Shown piece by piece: positions 1 to 5,759 of a DNA stretch of 12,292 bases; the first letter of the stretch is position 1; every line of letters begins with the position of its first letter. The notes under the pieces are model-generated. The model worked only from the letters and a program-made list of their open reading frames with translations. It was not told where the DNA came from and did not search any database. The position numbers were made by a program, and so were the translations under genes. Origin of the DNA: Sandarakinorhabdus sp. (GTDB taxonomy: Bacteria > Pseudomonadota > Alphaproteobacteria > Sphingomonadales > Sphingomonadaceae); contig JALOSK010000032.1 in the NCBI GenBank assembly GCA_025458465.1, positions 1-12,292 of the forward strand, given 5' to 3'.

Positions 1-106
1 GGTGGAACGTTTCTATCGCGATGTGCGCCTGCTGCGCATCTACGAAGGCACCAGCCAGATCCAGCAGACCATCATCGCCAAAGCCCTGATGAGAGAACAA
101 TTTTGA
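1..106 (+). CDS. Acyl-CoA dehydrogenase, C-terminal fragment (5' end outside window)
   Basis: Only the last 34 codons are present, read from base 2 to the TGA at 104-106. The peptide starts VERFYRDVRLLRIYEGTSQI, the last helices of a flavin-dependent acyl-CoA dehydrogenase. The Tyr-Glu-Gly-Thr motif holds the glutamate that acts as catalytic base in MCAD- and SCAD-type enzymes, taking the alpha proton while FAD takes the beta hydride. This fragment therefore belongs to the classical class, unlike the two other dehydrogenases in the window, which have no Glu at this site. A thiolase starts 13 nt downstream on the same strand, so the two are almost certainly one operon. Substrate length cannot be judged from this fragment. 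Confidence 0.9.
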   Translation, partial: VERFYRDVRLLRIYEGTSQIQQTIIAKALMREQF

Positions 107-119
107 AGGAAGGCAAGTG

Positions 120-1316
120 ATGAGACGTGCTGCCATTGTATCGCCGATCCGCACCGGCGTGGGCCGTTTCGGCGGGGCGCTGGTCGGCTTTCCGGCTGGC
201 GAACTGGGCGCCATCATCCTGAAGGCGCTGATGGCACGGACCGGCATCGATCCCGAACGGGTGGACGACGTCGTGTTCGCCCACGGCTATCCCAACGGCG
301 AAGCGCCTTGCGTGGCACGCTGGAGCTGGCTGGCGGCGGGCCTGCCCGAAAGCGTGCCCGGCGTGTCGCTGGACCGGCGCTGCGGATCGGGCCTGCAGGC
401 GGTGATCGATGCCGCCATGCGGGTGTCGACTGGGGCGGCCGATATCGTGGTGGCCGGCGGCGTCGAAAGCATGAGCCAGGTGGAATATTATTCCATCGAT
501 CACCGCAATGGCGCCCGCATGGGCAGCACCACCTTCCATGATCGGCTGGTGCGCGGCCGGGTGATGAGCCAGCCGATCGCCCGCTATGGCGTGATCTCCG
601 GCATGATCGAGACGGCCAACAACCTGGCCCGCGATTACGACATCAGCCGCGAGGCCTGCGACGCCTATGCCGCCCAATCCCACCAGCGCGCGGCGCAGGC
701 ATGGGCGGATGGCAAGTTCGCCGATGAACTGGTGCCGGTGGAGGTGCCGCAGAAGAAGGGGGCGCCCACCATCTTCGCCAGTGATGAAGGCATCCGCGCC
801 GATGCCACGCCTGAAAGCCTGGCGCAGCTGAAACCCATCGAGAAGGACGGCGTGGTGACCGCCGGCAACGCCAGCCAGCAGAATGATGGCGCCTCCGCCT
901 GCCTGGTGGTGGCCGAAGAGCTGCTGGAACCGCTGGGCCTCACGCCGATGGCCTGGCTCAAGGGCTGGGCGGCGGCTGGTTGTGATCCATCCCGCATGGG
1001 CATTGGCCCGGTGCCGGCGGTGGAGCGGCTGTTTGCGCGGCACAAGCTGGGCTGGGACGACATCGATCTTGTGGAATTGAACGAGGCGTTCGCGCCGCAG
1101 GTGCTGGCCGTGCTGAAGGGCTGGGGCTGGCACGATCCGGATCGCCTGAACGTGAACGGTTCGGGCATCAGCCTTGGCCACCCCATCGGCGCCACCGGCG
1201 GGCGAATCCTGGCCACGATGCTGCACGAACTGCATCGCCGGCAGGGCCGGCTGGCGCTGGAAACCATGTGCATTGGTGGCGGGCAGGGCCTGGCAGCGGT
1301 GTTTGAACGCGCCTGA
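120..1316 (+). CDS. Thiolase (acetyl-CoA acetyltransferase family)
   Basis: A 398-residue protein with all landmarks of a type II thiolase, which cleaves 3-ketoacyl-CoA with CoA (degradative) or condenses two acyl-CoAs (biosynthetic). The nucleophilic cysteine is Cys88 in RRCGSGLQ. The NEAFA motif starts at Asn321, His354 lies in GHPIGATGG, and the second catalytic cysteine is Cys384 in MCIGGG. The length matches the usual 390-400 residues and it should be cytoplasmic. I chose the ATG at 120 because AGGAAGG at 107-113 stands 6 nt before it; an in-frame GTG at 117 would leave only 3 nt. It follows the acyl-CoA dehydrogenase tail closely and probably performs the last step of the same spiral. 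The sequence cannot tell FadA-like from acetoacetyl-CoA thiolase activity. The family call is firm and the substrate unknown. Confidence 0.93.
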   Translation: MRRAAIVSPIRTGVGRFGGALVGFPAGELGAIILKALMARTGIDPERVDDVVFAHGYPNGEAPCVARWSWLAAGLPESVPGVSLDRRCGSGLQAVIDAAMRVSTGAADIVVAGGVESMSQVEYYSIDHRNGARMGSTTFHDRLVRGRVMSQPIARYGVISGMIETANNLARDYDISREACDAYAAQSHQRAAQAWADGKFADELVPVEVPQKKGAPTIFASDEGIRADATPESLAQLKPIEKDGVVTAGNASQQNDGASACLVVAEELLEPLGLTPMAWLKGWAAAGCDPSRMGIGPVPAVERLFARHKLGWDDIDLVELNEAFAPQVLAVLKGWGWHDPDRLNVNGSGISLGHPIGATGGRILATMLHELHRRQGRLALETMCIGGGQGLAAVFERA

Positions 1317-1330
1317 ACCACAGGCTTCAA

Positions 1331-1368
1331 CTGTTAGGGTTAACAGGATTTTAGCACGAATCCATTAT
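1331..1368 (+). promoter_or_regulatory. Predicted promoter and overlapping inverted repeat before the first PEPxxWA gene
   Basis: TTAACA (1340-1345, 5/6 match to the -35 consensus) and CATTAT (1363-1368, 4/6 match to -10) are separated by exactly 17 nt, placing transcription start near 1375. The -35 box overlaps a perfect 6-bp inverted repeat, CTGTTA (1331-1336) and TAACAG (1341-1346), a possible operator. The same bases form TTAA-N7-TTAG (1340-1354), one base off the TTAA-N7-TTAA consensus of the alphaproteobacterial regulator CtrA. The promoter is inferred from sequence match only. Confidence 0.45.
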
Positions 1369-1371
1369 GGG

Positions 1372-1399
1372 CCTTTTTTCGCGAGGGATGCGAAAAAGG
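1372..1399 (+). other. Stem-loop over the ribosome-binding region of the first PEPxxWA gene
   Basis: TTTTTCGC (1375-1382) pairs with GCGAAAAA (1390-1397) around a 7-nt loop, and CC (1372-1373) can pair with GG (1398-1399) across one bulged T. The A/G-rich right arm is also the best ribosome-binding stretch (purines at 1393-1401) for the ATG at 1410. Folding would therefore hide it. It lies at the predicted 5' end of the mRNA. It is not a terminator in the forward direction because no T-run follows the stem. Confidence 0.4.
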
Positions 1400-1409
1400 G
1401 GTCTGAGTG

Positions 1410-2087
1410 ATGGTACGCTTGATGTTTCCGGCCATGGTCGCTGGCATGTCCATGGTTGTGCTGGCTGCGCCTGCCATTGCGGTGGTGCCGATTTCCGGCC
1501 TGATCAATTCGGGCCAGGTGGTGGGCGGCGGCAGTGTGTCGGTGGGCACGGTGCAGGATGCCAACTGGTTCATCAACGGCACTGCGCAACCGTGGAACAG
1601 CATCGTCAACGGCAGCTTTCCGCAACCGCCCTGGCTGGCCGACAACAGCGTGTCGCGCTGGATGACGCCGGCATCGAACCCGGCGACGTCCTTTGATCCG
1701 ACGACGGCCGGTTTCTATGTCTATTCGCTCGATTTCGATCTGACCGGCTTCCAGCCCGGAACCGCCAGCTTCAGCGGCAGGTTCGCGGCAGACAACGCTG
1801 TCGCTTCGATCACGCTGAACGGCAACACCGTCTTCCAGGCCGGCCCGGGCAGCTTCAGCGGTTGGACGGCATTTTCGGCCACTTCCGGCTTTGTCACTGG
1901 CACGAACCAGTTGCTGTTCACGGTGCGCAACGATGCCGGTTCCGGCAATCCGACCGGCCTGCGCGTCGAGTTTTCCAGCAGCAGCATCAGCGCCGTGCCT
2001 GAATCGGCCACTTGGGCGATGCTGATCGCCGGCTTCGGGCTGGTTGGCGCGGCCAGCCGTCGGCGCCGGGCAATTGCGGCAGGCTGA
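1410..2087 (+). CDS. Secreted PEPxxWA-CTERM sorting-domain protein (paralog A)
   Basis: A 225-residue exported protein of unknown function. Residues 1-24 look like a Sec signal peptide with a hydrophobic core and likely cleavage after AIA (22-24). The middle, about 30-190, is Gly/Ser/Asn-rich and beta-rich and resembles jelly-roll or lectin-like folds; that is inference. The C-terminus carries the sorting signal: AVPESATWA (195-203), a hydrophobic helix (about 204-216) and four arginines (217-220). This is the tripartite tag that exosortase-type systems cleave in sphingomonads. The usual PEP is PES here. The ATG at 1410 is chosen because a purine-rich stretch ends 8 nt upstream; an in-frame GTG at 1407 is the alternative. 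A close paralog follows 136 bp downstream. I do not recognise an enzyme active site. Likely roles are matrix, biofilm or surface protein. Confidence 0.88.
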   Translation: MVRLMFPAMVAGMSMVVLAAPAIAVVPISGLINSGQVVGGGSVSVGTVQDANWFINGTAQPWNSIVNGSFPQPPWLADNSVSRWMTPASNPATSFDPTTAGFYVYSLDFDLTGFQPGTASFSGRFAADNAVASITLNGNTVFQAGPGSFSGWTAFSATSGFVTGTNQLLFTVRNDAGSGNPTGLRVEFSSSSISAVPESATWAMLIAGFGLVGAASRRRRAIAAG

Positions 2088-2134
2088 TCGGGTACCACAA
2101 GCGACCGGGGCCTCGCCGGGGTATTTCGGCGCGG

Positions 2135-2184
2135 TATGGTTAAGGCTTGTTCGTTTTACAGTAGTTTACTTGCGCTTAACCATA
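2135..2184 (+). promoter_or_regulatory. Long inverted repeat (paired TTAACCAT half-sites) before the second PEPxxWA gene
   Basis: A perfect 10-bp inverted repeat, TATGGTTAAG at 2135-2144 and CTTAACCATA at 2175-2184, is separated by 30 nt. Each arm contains TTAACCAT, the form described for CtrA half-sites in alphaproteobacteria, in opposite orientations. The arm centres lie 40 bp apart, close to four helical turns. Between the arms TTTACA (2155-2160) is a fair -35 box, but no good -10 box is seen at 17 nt (AACCAT, 3/6, overlapping the right arm). Binding by two facing regulators or RNA folding are both possible. The assignment to CtrA is inference. Confidence 0.45.
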
Positions 2185-2223
2185 AGCATCAGTTAGTTGG
2201 CGGTCATTCAAGTGGAGTGACCT

Positions 2224-2895
2224 ATGTTGCGTATTGTAAGTGCGTTTGCGGCCGCCGCGCTTTTTGCCGGCCCCGTTCTGGCCACTGTTGCCATCCCGGG
2301 ATTGGTCAACAGCGGGCAGACTGCTGGTGGCAGTGTCAGCACCGGTACGGTTGTCGACGCGAACTGGGTGCTGGCTGGTGGCACGGCCTGGAACAGCACG
2401 TCCATCAACTCGCGGTGGCTGGCCAACAACGCCACGTCACGCTGGCTCACGCCGGCCAGCAATGGCAACGAGTCTTTCGATCCGGCGGCTGATGGCGTCT
2501 ACACCTATTCGCTGTCGTTCGATCTGACCGGCTTTGCAGCGGACACGGCGGCCTTCACGGGCCGGTTCGCTGTGGACAATCAGGTGACCCAGATCCTGCT
2601 GAACGGCACACCGATCAGCCAGGCTGGCCCGGGCAGCTTCAACAATTGGTCCGGCTTTTCGGCGGATTCCGGCTTCCTGGGCGGTCTCAACACGCTGGCC
2701 TTCACCGTTCGCAATTTCCGGCAGAATGGCGGCAACCCGACGGGGCTGCGTGTCGAGTTCCTGTCGAGCACGATCGAGCCGCTTGGCAATGGCAATGCGG
2801 TGCCGGAACCGGCCAGTTGGGCCATGCTGATCGCTGGTTTCGGGCTGGTTGGTGCAGCAGCGCGCCGCCGTCATCCGGCCTTGCAATTTTCGTGA
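2224..2895 (+). CDS. Secreted PEPxxWA-CTERM sorting-domain protein (paralog B)
   Basis: A 223-residue tandem paralog of the upstream gene. By eye, about 60% of positions are identical over the roughly 105-residue core; shared blocks include FDLTGF, QAGPGSF and NPTGLRVEF. A signal peptide covers residues 1-20, with likely cleavage after VLA. The C-terminal tag is canonical: PEPASWA (194-200), a hydrophobic helix (about 201-213), then RRR (214-216). The start is supported by GGAG at 2214-2217, 6 nt before the ATG. The 136-bp gap holding an inverted repeat suggests independent control, although read-through from paralog A is possible. No catalytic motif is recognised. Expected fate is export, exosortase processing and surface or matrix location. 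The family call is firm; the function is unknown. Confidence 0.9.
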   Translation: MLRIVSAFAAAALFAGPVLATVAIPGLVNSGQTAGGSVSTGTVVDANWVLAGGTAWNSTSINSRWLANNATSRWLTPASNGNESFDPAADGVYTYSLSFDLTGFAADTAAFTGRFAVDNQVTQILLNGTPISQAGPGSFNNWSGFSADSGFLGGLNTLAFTVRNFRQNGGNPTGLRVEFLSSTIEPLGNGNAVPEPASWAMLIAGFGLVGAAARRRHPALQFS

Positions 2896-3212
2896 TTAAT
2901 AATGGTTATTCAATGATTATTTGCGCTTTCTTCACGATTTGCTAACCTCCGGCTTCGCGCGATTCGGGCGGCGAGGGCCGTTTCGCAGCTGGGTGGACGA
3001 GGCCGGGGGGCAACGTCACGAAGGGGCGGAGCGGAAATGTGGCGGCAAGCTTGCGTCACACGCCTGAATCGGCGACACGATGACGAAAGTCTAACCCCTG
3101 GTCGGGGGCTAGGAGCGGTGCCGGTTCGCGAGAGCTGGCACCGCTTTCTTTTTGGGCCACCAGGGCCGCACCTGCGCTTCCCTTCCGTGCTGGCCGGCGA
3201 TAAGCCTCGGCC
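2896..3212. other. 317-nt intergenic region: AT-rich island, hairpin series, terminator, possible leaderless promoter
   Basis: No convincing coding frame is seen. Bases 2896-2942 are markedly AT-rich in a GC-rich window. From about 3054 three hairpins follow in series. The first pairs CGTCA (3054-3058) with TGACG (3081-3085), enclosing CGCC (3061-3064) and GGCG (3071-3074). The second pairs 3091-3098 with 3105-3112, with one A-C mismatch. The third is the terminator at 3114-3153. The series could be the 3' end of a small RNA, a structured 5' leader, or the distal 3' end of the PEPxxWA message. It matches no riboswitch, tmRNA, RNase P RNA or SRP RNA consensus that I recognise. Bases 3154-3212 hold a possible -10 box (GATAAG, 3199-3204) for the next gene. 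Confidence 0.5.
3114..3153 (+). terminator. Rho-independent terminator
   Basis: AGCGGTGCC (3114-3122) pairs perfectly with GGCACCGCT (3137-3145). The stem continues inward by five pairs (3123-3127 with 3132-3136, two of them G-U) and closes on GCGA, a GNRA tetraloop. It is followed by TTTCTTTTT (3145-3153). This makes a 14-bp stem plus U-tract, a strong intrinsic terminator on the + strand. It lies about 220 nt beyond the second PEPxxWA gene and 59 nt before the CoA-transferase start, so it insulates the latter or acts as an attenuator. Confidence 0.85.
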
Positions 3213-4403
3213 ATGGTTCATGCGCCGTTTCCAGCCGCCCTTGCGGGCATCCGCGTCCTCGATCTGTCCCGCGTACTGGCCGGGCCGTGGAGCACGCAGA
3301 TCCTGGCTGATCTGGGCGCCGATGTGGTCAAGGTGGAGCAGCCCGGTCGCGGCGATGACACCCGTGCCTGGGGGCCGCCCTGGCTGAAGGATGGCGACGG
3401 CGAGGACGAGATCGGGACATCGGCCTATTATCTGGCCGCCAATCGCAACAAGCGTTCCATCGCGGTGGACATGGCCGATCCTGAAGGCGCCGCCCTGCTG
3501 CGCGACCTGGCCGCGCAGGCCGATATCGTCGTGGAAAATTTCAAGGTGGGCGGGCTGGCCAAATATGGTCTCGATTGGCCCAGCCTGCGCGCCATCAAGC
3601 CTGCCCTTGTCTATTGTTCCGTCACCGGTTTCGGGCAGACCGGGCCTTATGCCAATCGCGGCGGCTATGATTTCGTGGCGCAGGGCATGGGCGGCTTCAT
3701 GGCCGTGACCGGCGAGGACGGCGGTCAGCCGTTGCGCGCCGGCGTCGCCATGGCCGATCTCACCACCGGGCTCTATGCCACCATCTCCATCCTCGCCGCG
3801 CTGCGCCACGCCGAACGCACGGGGGAAGGCCAGCAGATCGACATCAGCCTGCTCGACACGCAGATCGCCTGTCTGGCCAACCAGGCGATGAACTGGCTGG
3901 TGGGCGGCGTTGATCCGGGGCGCATGGGCAACCGCCACCCCACGGTGGTGCCCTATACGGTGTTCAGGGTGGCCGATGGCGAGATGATCATCGCCATCGG
4001 CAATGATGGCCAGTTCCGCGCCTTCTGCGCTGCGATGGGTGTGCCGGCGCTGGGCAGCGATCCGCGCTTTGCCACCGCCAGCGCCCGGCTGATCAACCGC
4101 GATGCCATCGAGGCCGAAGTGCAGCGGCTGGTGGCGGGCGAGCCCGGCCTGCCGCTGATCGATCGGCTGGTGGCCGCGGGCGTGCCGTGCGGGCCGGTGA
4201 ACAAGGTCAGCGAGGTGTTCGCCGACCCGTTCATCGAAGCCCGGCAGACGGTGCACCGCTTCGCGCGCGATGATGGCGCAGTGATCCCCAGCGTCGCCTT
4301 TCCGGGCAAGCTGAGTGCCACCCCGGCCACCATGCGCAACCCGCCGCCGCGGGTGGGCGAGGATCTCGACAGCGTGCTGGCCGACTGGCTCAGCGGCCAC
4401 TGA
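3213..4403 (+). CDS. CaiB/BaiF-type (class III) CoA transferase
   Basis: A 396-residue cytoplasmic enzyme that moves CoA from a donor thioester to a carboxylic acid, activating the acid without ATP. It opens with the family signature LAGIRVLDLSRVLAGPW (10-26), followed by LADLGADVVKVEQPGRGD (31-48). GRGGYDFVAQ-like sequence occurs at about 149-157 (NRGGYDFVAQ). Asp182 in ADLTTG is the expected catalytic aspartate that forms the acyl-anhydride intermediate. Length matches the usual 390-410. The ATG at 3213 is the first in the frame; a stop (TAA) lies four codons upstream. No Shine-Dalgarno is visible, and GATAAG at 3199-3204 would place transcription start on or just before the ATG, so translation may be leaderless. 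Its end overlaps the convergent crotonase by 14 bp. The acid substrate is unknown. Confidence 0.92.
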   Translation: MVHAPFPAALAGIRVLDLSRVLAGPWSTQILADLGADVVKVEQPGRGDDTRAWGPPWLKDGDGEDEIGTSAYYLAANRNKRSIAVDMADPEGAALLRDLAAQADIVVENFKVGGLAKYGLDWPSLRAIKPALVYCSVTGFGQTGPYANRGGYDFVAQGMGGFMAVTGEDGGQPLRAGVAMADLTTGLYATISILAALRHAERTGEGQQIDISLLDTQIACLANQAMNWLVGGVDPGRMGNRHPTVVPYTVFRVADGEMIIAIGNDGQFRAFCAAMGVPALGSDPRFATASARLINRDAIEAEVQRLVAGEPGLPLIDRLVAAGVPCGPVNKVSEVFADPFIEARQTVHRFARDDGAVIPSVAFPGKLSATPATMRNPPPRVGEDLDSVLADWLSGH

Positions 4404-5190
4404 AGTTCGGCGGGCGCTTTTCCAGAAAGGCCGCCATCGCCTCGCGATTGTCCTCGGTGGTGTGGGCCAGCGCCTGCATGGCGGCGGAAAGCTGCAGCAC
4501 GGTTTCCAGCGTGGCGCCGCGCGCTTCCCACAGCAGGCGCCTGGTCATGCGCACGGCCTGCGGCGGGTTGGCGGCGATGCGGCCAGCGATGCTCCGCGCG
4601 GCGTCCATCAGTTCGGCATCAGGCACCACGCGGCTGACGAGGCCAATGCGCAGCGCTTCGGCGGCGTCCACCATGTCGCCGGTCAGCGCCATTTCGGCGG
4701 CCTTGGCGTGGCCCACCACATGCGGCAGCAGCCACGCACCACCATCGCCTGGGATGATCCCCAGCTTCACGAAACTCTCCGCAAATTTCGCGCTTTCGCC
4801 GGCGATGCGCACGTCGCACATGCAGGCCAGATCGCAGCCGGCGCCGATGGCCGGCCCGTTCACCGCCGCCACGATCGGCACTTCCAGCGCCGCAAAGGCA
4901 CGTGGCAGGCGCTGGATGCCGGTGAGATAATTGCGCCGCGTCTGGATCGGCTGGGGGCTGGCGAGGCCTTCGCCGCTCACCATCTTCCTGAGGTTGCCGC
5001 CAGAGGAAAAGGCGCTGCCCGCCCCGGTCAGGATGGCGACGCGCGCCTCGGGATCGCGCTCCAGCCGTGTCAGTGCGGCCAGGATCGCGTCCACCATGTC
5101 GTCATCCGAAACCGGGTTGCGCAGTTCCGGCTGATTGAGCGTCAGGGTGATGATGGGGCCAGCGGCCTCGTAGAGCACGAGATCAGTCAT
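4390..5190 (-). CDS. Enoyl-CoA hydratase/isomerase family protein (crotonase, PaaG-like)
   Basis: A 266-residue crotonase-fold enzyme acting on an acyl-CoA. The oxyanion-hole regions are present: AFSSGGNLRKM (60-70) and NGPAIGAGCDLACMCDVRIA (111-130). However, the two glutamates of classical hydratases are replaced. Asp120 stands at the Glu144 position and Phe140 at the Glu164 position (rat numbering, aligned by eye). The stretch KLGIIPGDGGAWLLP (142-156) instead resembles PaaG-type isomerases, with Asp149 as a candidate acid/base. Isomerase or another crotonase reaction is more likely than simple hydration. The start is set at the ATG (5190-5188): it overlaps the MarR stop by 8 bp, indicating translational coupling, and the reading frame upstream of it lies within the MarR gene. 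It is probably controlled by that MarR protein. It converges on the CoA transferase with overlapping ends. Confidence 0.9.
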   Translation of the reverse strand: MTDLVLYEAAGPIITLTLNQPELRNPVSDDDMVDAILAALTRLERDPEARVAILTGAGSAFSSGGNLRKMVSGEGLASPQPIQTRRNYLTGIQRLPRAFAALEVPIVAAVNGPAIGAGCDLACMCDVRIAGESAKFAESFVKLGIIPGDGGAWLLPHVVGHAKAAEMALTGDMVDAAEALRIGLVSRVVPDAELMDAARSIAGRIAANPPQAVRMTRRLLWEARGATLETVLQLSAAMQALAHTTEDNREAMAAFLEKRPPNFSGR

Positions 5191-5647
5191 GCGCGTCACT
5201 GTGCGGCGGCGGGCGGTGATTGTCGAGCCAGACCCGCAGCTGTTCCAGCAGTGGCACCACCACGCGGGCCTGATGGCGCGGCAGGGCATTGGTGATCATG
5301 GCCATGTGCGGGGCGATGCTGGCCAGCGCGGCATCGCGTGCCGCCAGGCCGGCCGGCAGCAGTGATACACGCCGTGCGCGGCCATCCTTGCCATCCCGCT
5401 CCAGCTGCACCAGGCCTGCGGTCTCGAGGCGCTGCAGCGTGTTGGTCATCGCGCCCTTGGTGACCTGGGTCTGGGCGGCCAGGCGCGAGGGTGTCCAGGC
5501 CCCAGGCTGACGGGCGAGGCGATCGAGCACGCCGAAACCGGCCGGCGACAGCAGCGGCGGCAGCAGGTTTCGCAGCGCCGCGCTGGTCAATTGCTGGATG
5601 GCGGCGATTTCCGCGAAAAGCTGCTCCCAGACCGGATCATTGTGCAT
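5183..5647 (-). CDS. MarR-family transcriptional regulator
   Basis: A 154-residue winged helix-turn-helix protein of typical MarR size. Helices around residues 37-62 (VLDRLARQPGAWTPSRLAAQ) lead to the recognition helix QVTKGAMTNTLQRLETAGLV (61-80). The wing ERDGKDGRARRVSLL (83-97) contains the conserved Asp-Gly-Arg. Such proteins are dimeric repressors released by a small ligand, often an aromatic acid or acyl-CoA in catabolic clusters. The start at 5647 is favoured by GAAGG 7 nt upstream. A longer frame to 5710 is unlikely because it begins upstream of the predicted transcription start (near 5703), within the promoter. The stop overlaps the crotonase start, so both form one operon. Twin palindromes on its own promoter point to autorepression. 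Confidence 0.92.
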   Translation of the reverse strand: MHNDPVWEQLFAEIAAIQQLTSAALRNLLPPLLSPAGFGVLDRLARQPGAWTPSRLAAQTQVTKGAMTNTLQRLETAGLVQLERDGKDGRARRVSLLPAGLAARDAALASIAPHMAMITNALPRHQARVVVPLLEQLRVWLDNHRPPPHSDAHD

Positions 5648-5694
5648 CGCGCTGCCTTCGAACGGCCTGTTTACCGTGGATGACCAGACGTATG

Positions 5695-5729
5695 GTTCAA
5701 TATTGAACAAATATCGTTCAATATTGAAC
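5695..5729. promoter_or_regulatory. Twin palindromic operator for the MarR protein
   Basis: Two identical, perfect 14-bp palindromes, GTTCAATATTGAAC, occupy 5695-5708 and 5716-5729. Their centres are 21 bp apart, two helical turns, so two dimers would sit on the same DNA face. One lies exactly in the -35/-10 spacer and the other just past the -10, over the predicted start. Such placement is what a repressor operator requires. The adjoining MarR gene makes that protein the obvious binder, by inference. Confidence 0.85.
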
Positions 5730-5738
5730 CACTGTCAA
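5710..5738 (-). promoter_or_regulatory. Sigma-70-type promoter of the MarR-crotonase operon
   Basis: On the minus strand a perfect -35 box TTGACA (5738-5733) is followed by a 17-nt spacer and GATATT (5715-5710), a 4/6 match to the -10 box. Transcription would start near 5703, leaving a leader of roughly 55 nt before the MarR ATG at 5647. The spacer is the second palindrome plus three bases, so repressor binding would exclude RNA polymerase. Confidence 0.75.
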
Positions 5739-5759
5739 TCGCGGTCGATTTGGGCCATG

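Noticed and set aside
1372..1399. Terminator after the thiolase
   Set aside because: The stem is followed by GG and coding sequence rather than a T-run; the T-run forms the left arm. A role in the downstream 5' leader fits better.
2095..2134. GC-rich stretch after paralog A as a terminator
   Set aside because: Only short, imperfect pairing between the CCGGGG blocks is seen and no T-run follows.
2941..3153. Known structured RNA (6S, tmRNA, RNase P RNA, SRP RNA or a common riboswitch)
   Set aside because: None of the conserved cores of these RNAs could be recognised, and the usual neighbour genes are absent. It is kept only as an unnamed candidate.
2910..4400. Open frame of 496 codons on the minus strand
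   Set aside because: It is antisense to the clearly conserved CoA transferase and spans the terminator region. No domain is recognisable.
5648..5710. Longer N-terminus for the MarR protein starting at 5710
   Set aside because: It would begin upstream of the predicted transcription start and be encoded partly by the operator palindrome. A better ribosome-binding site precedes the ATG at 5647.
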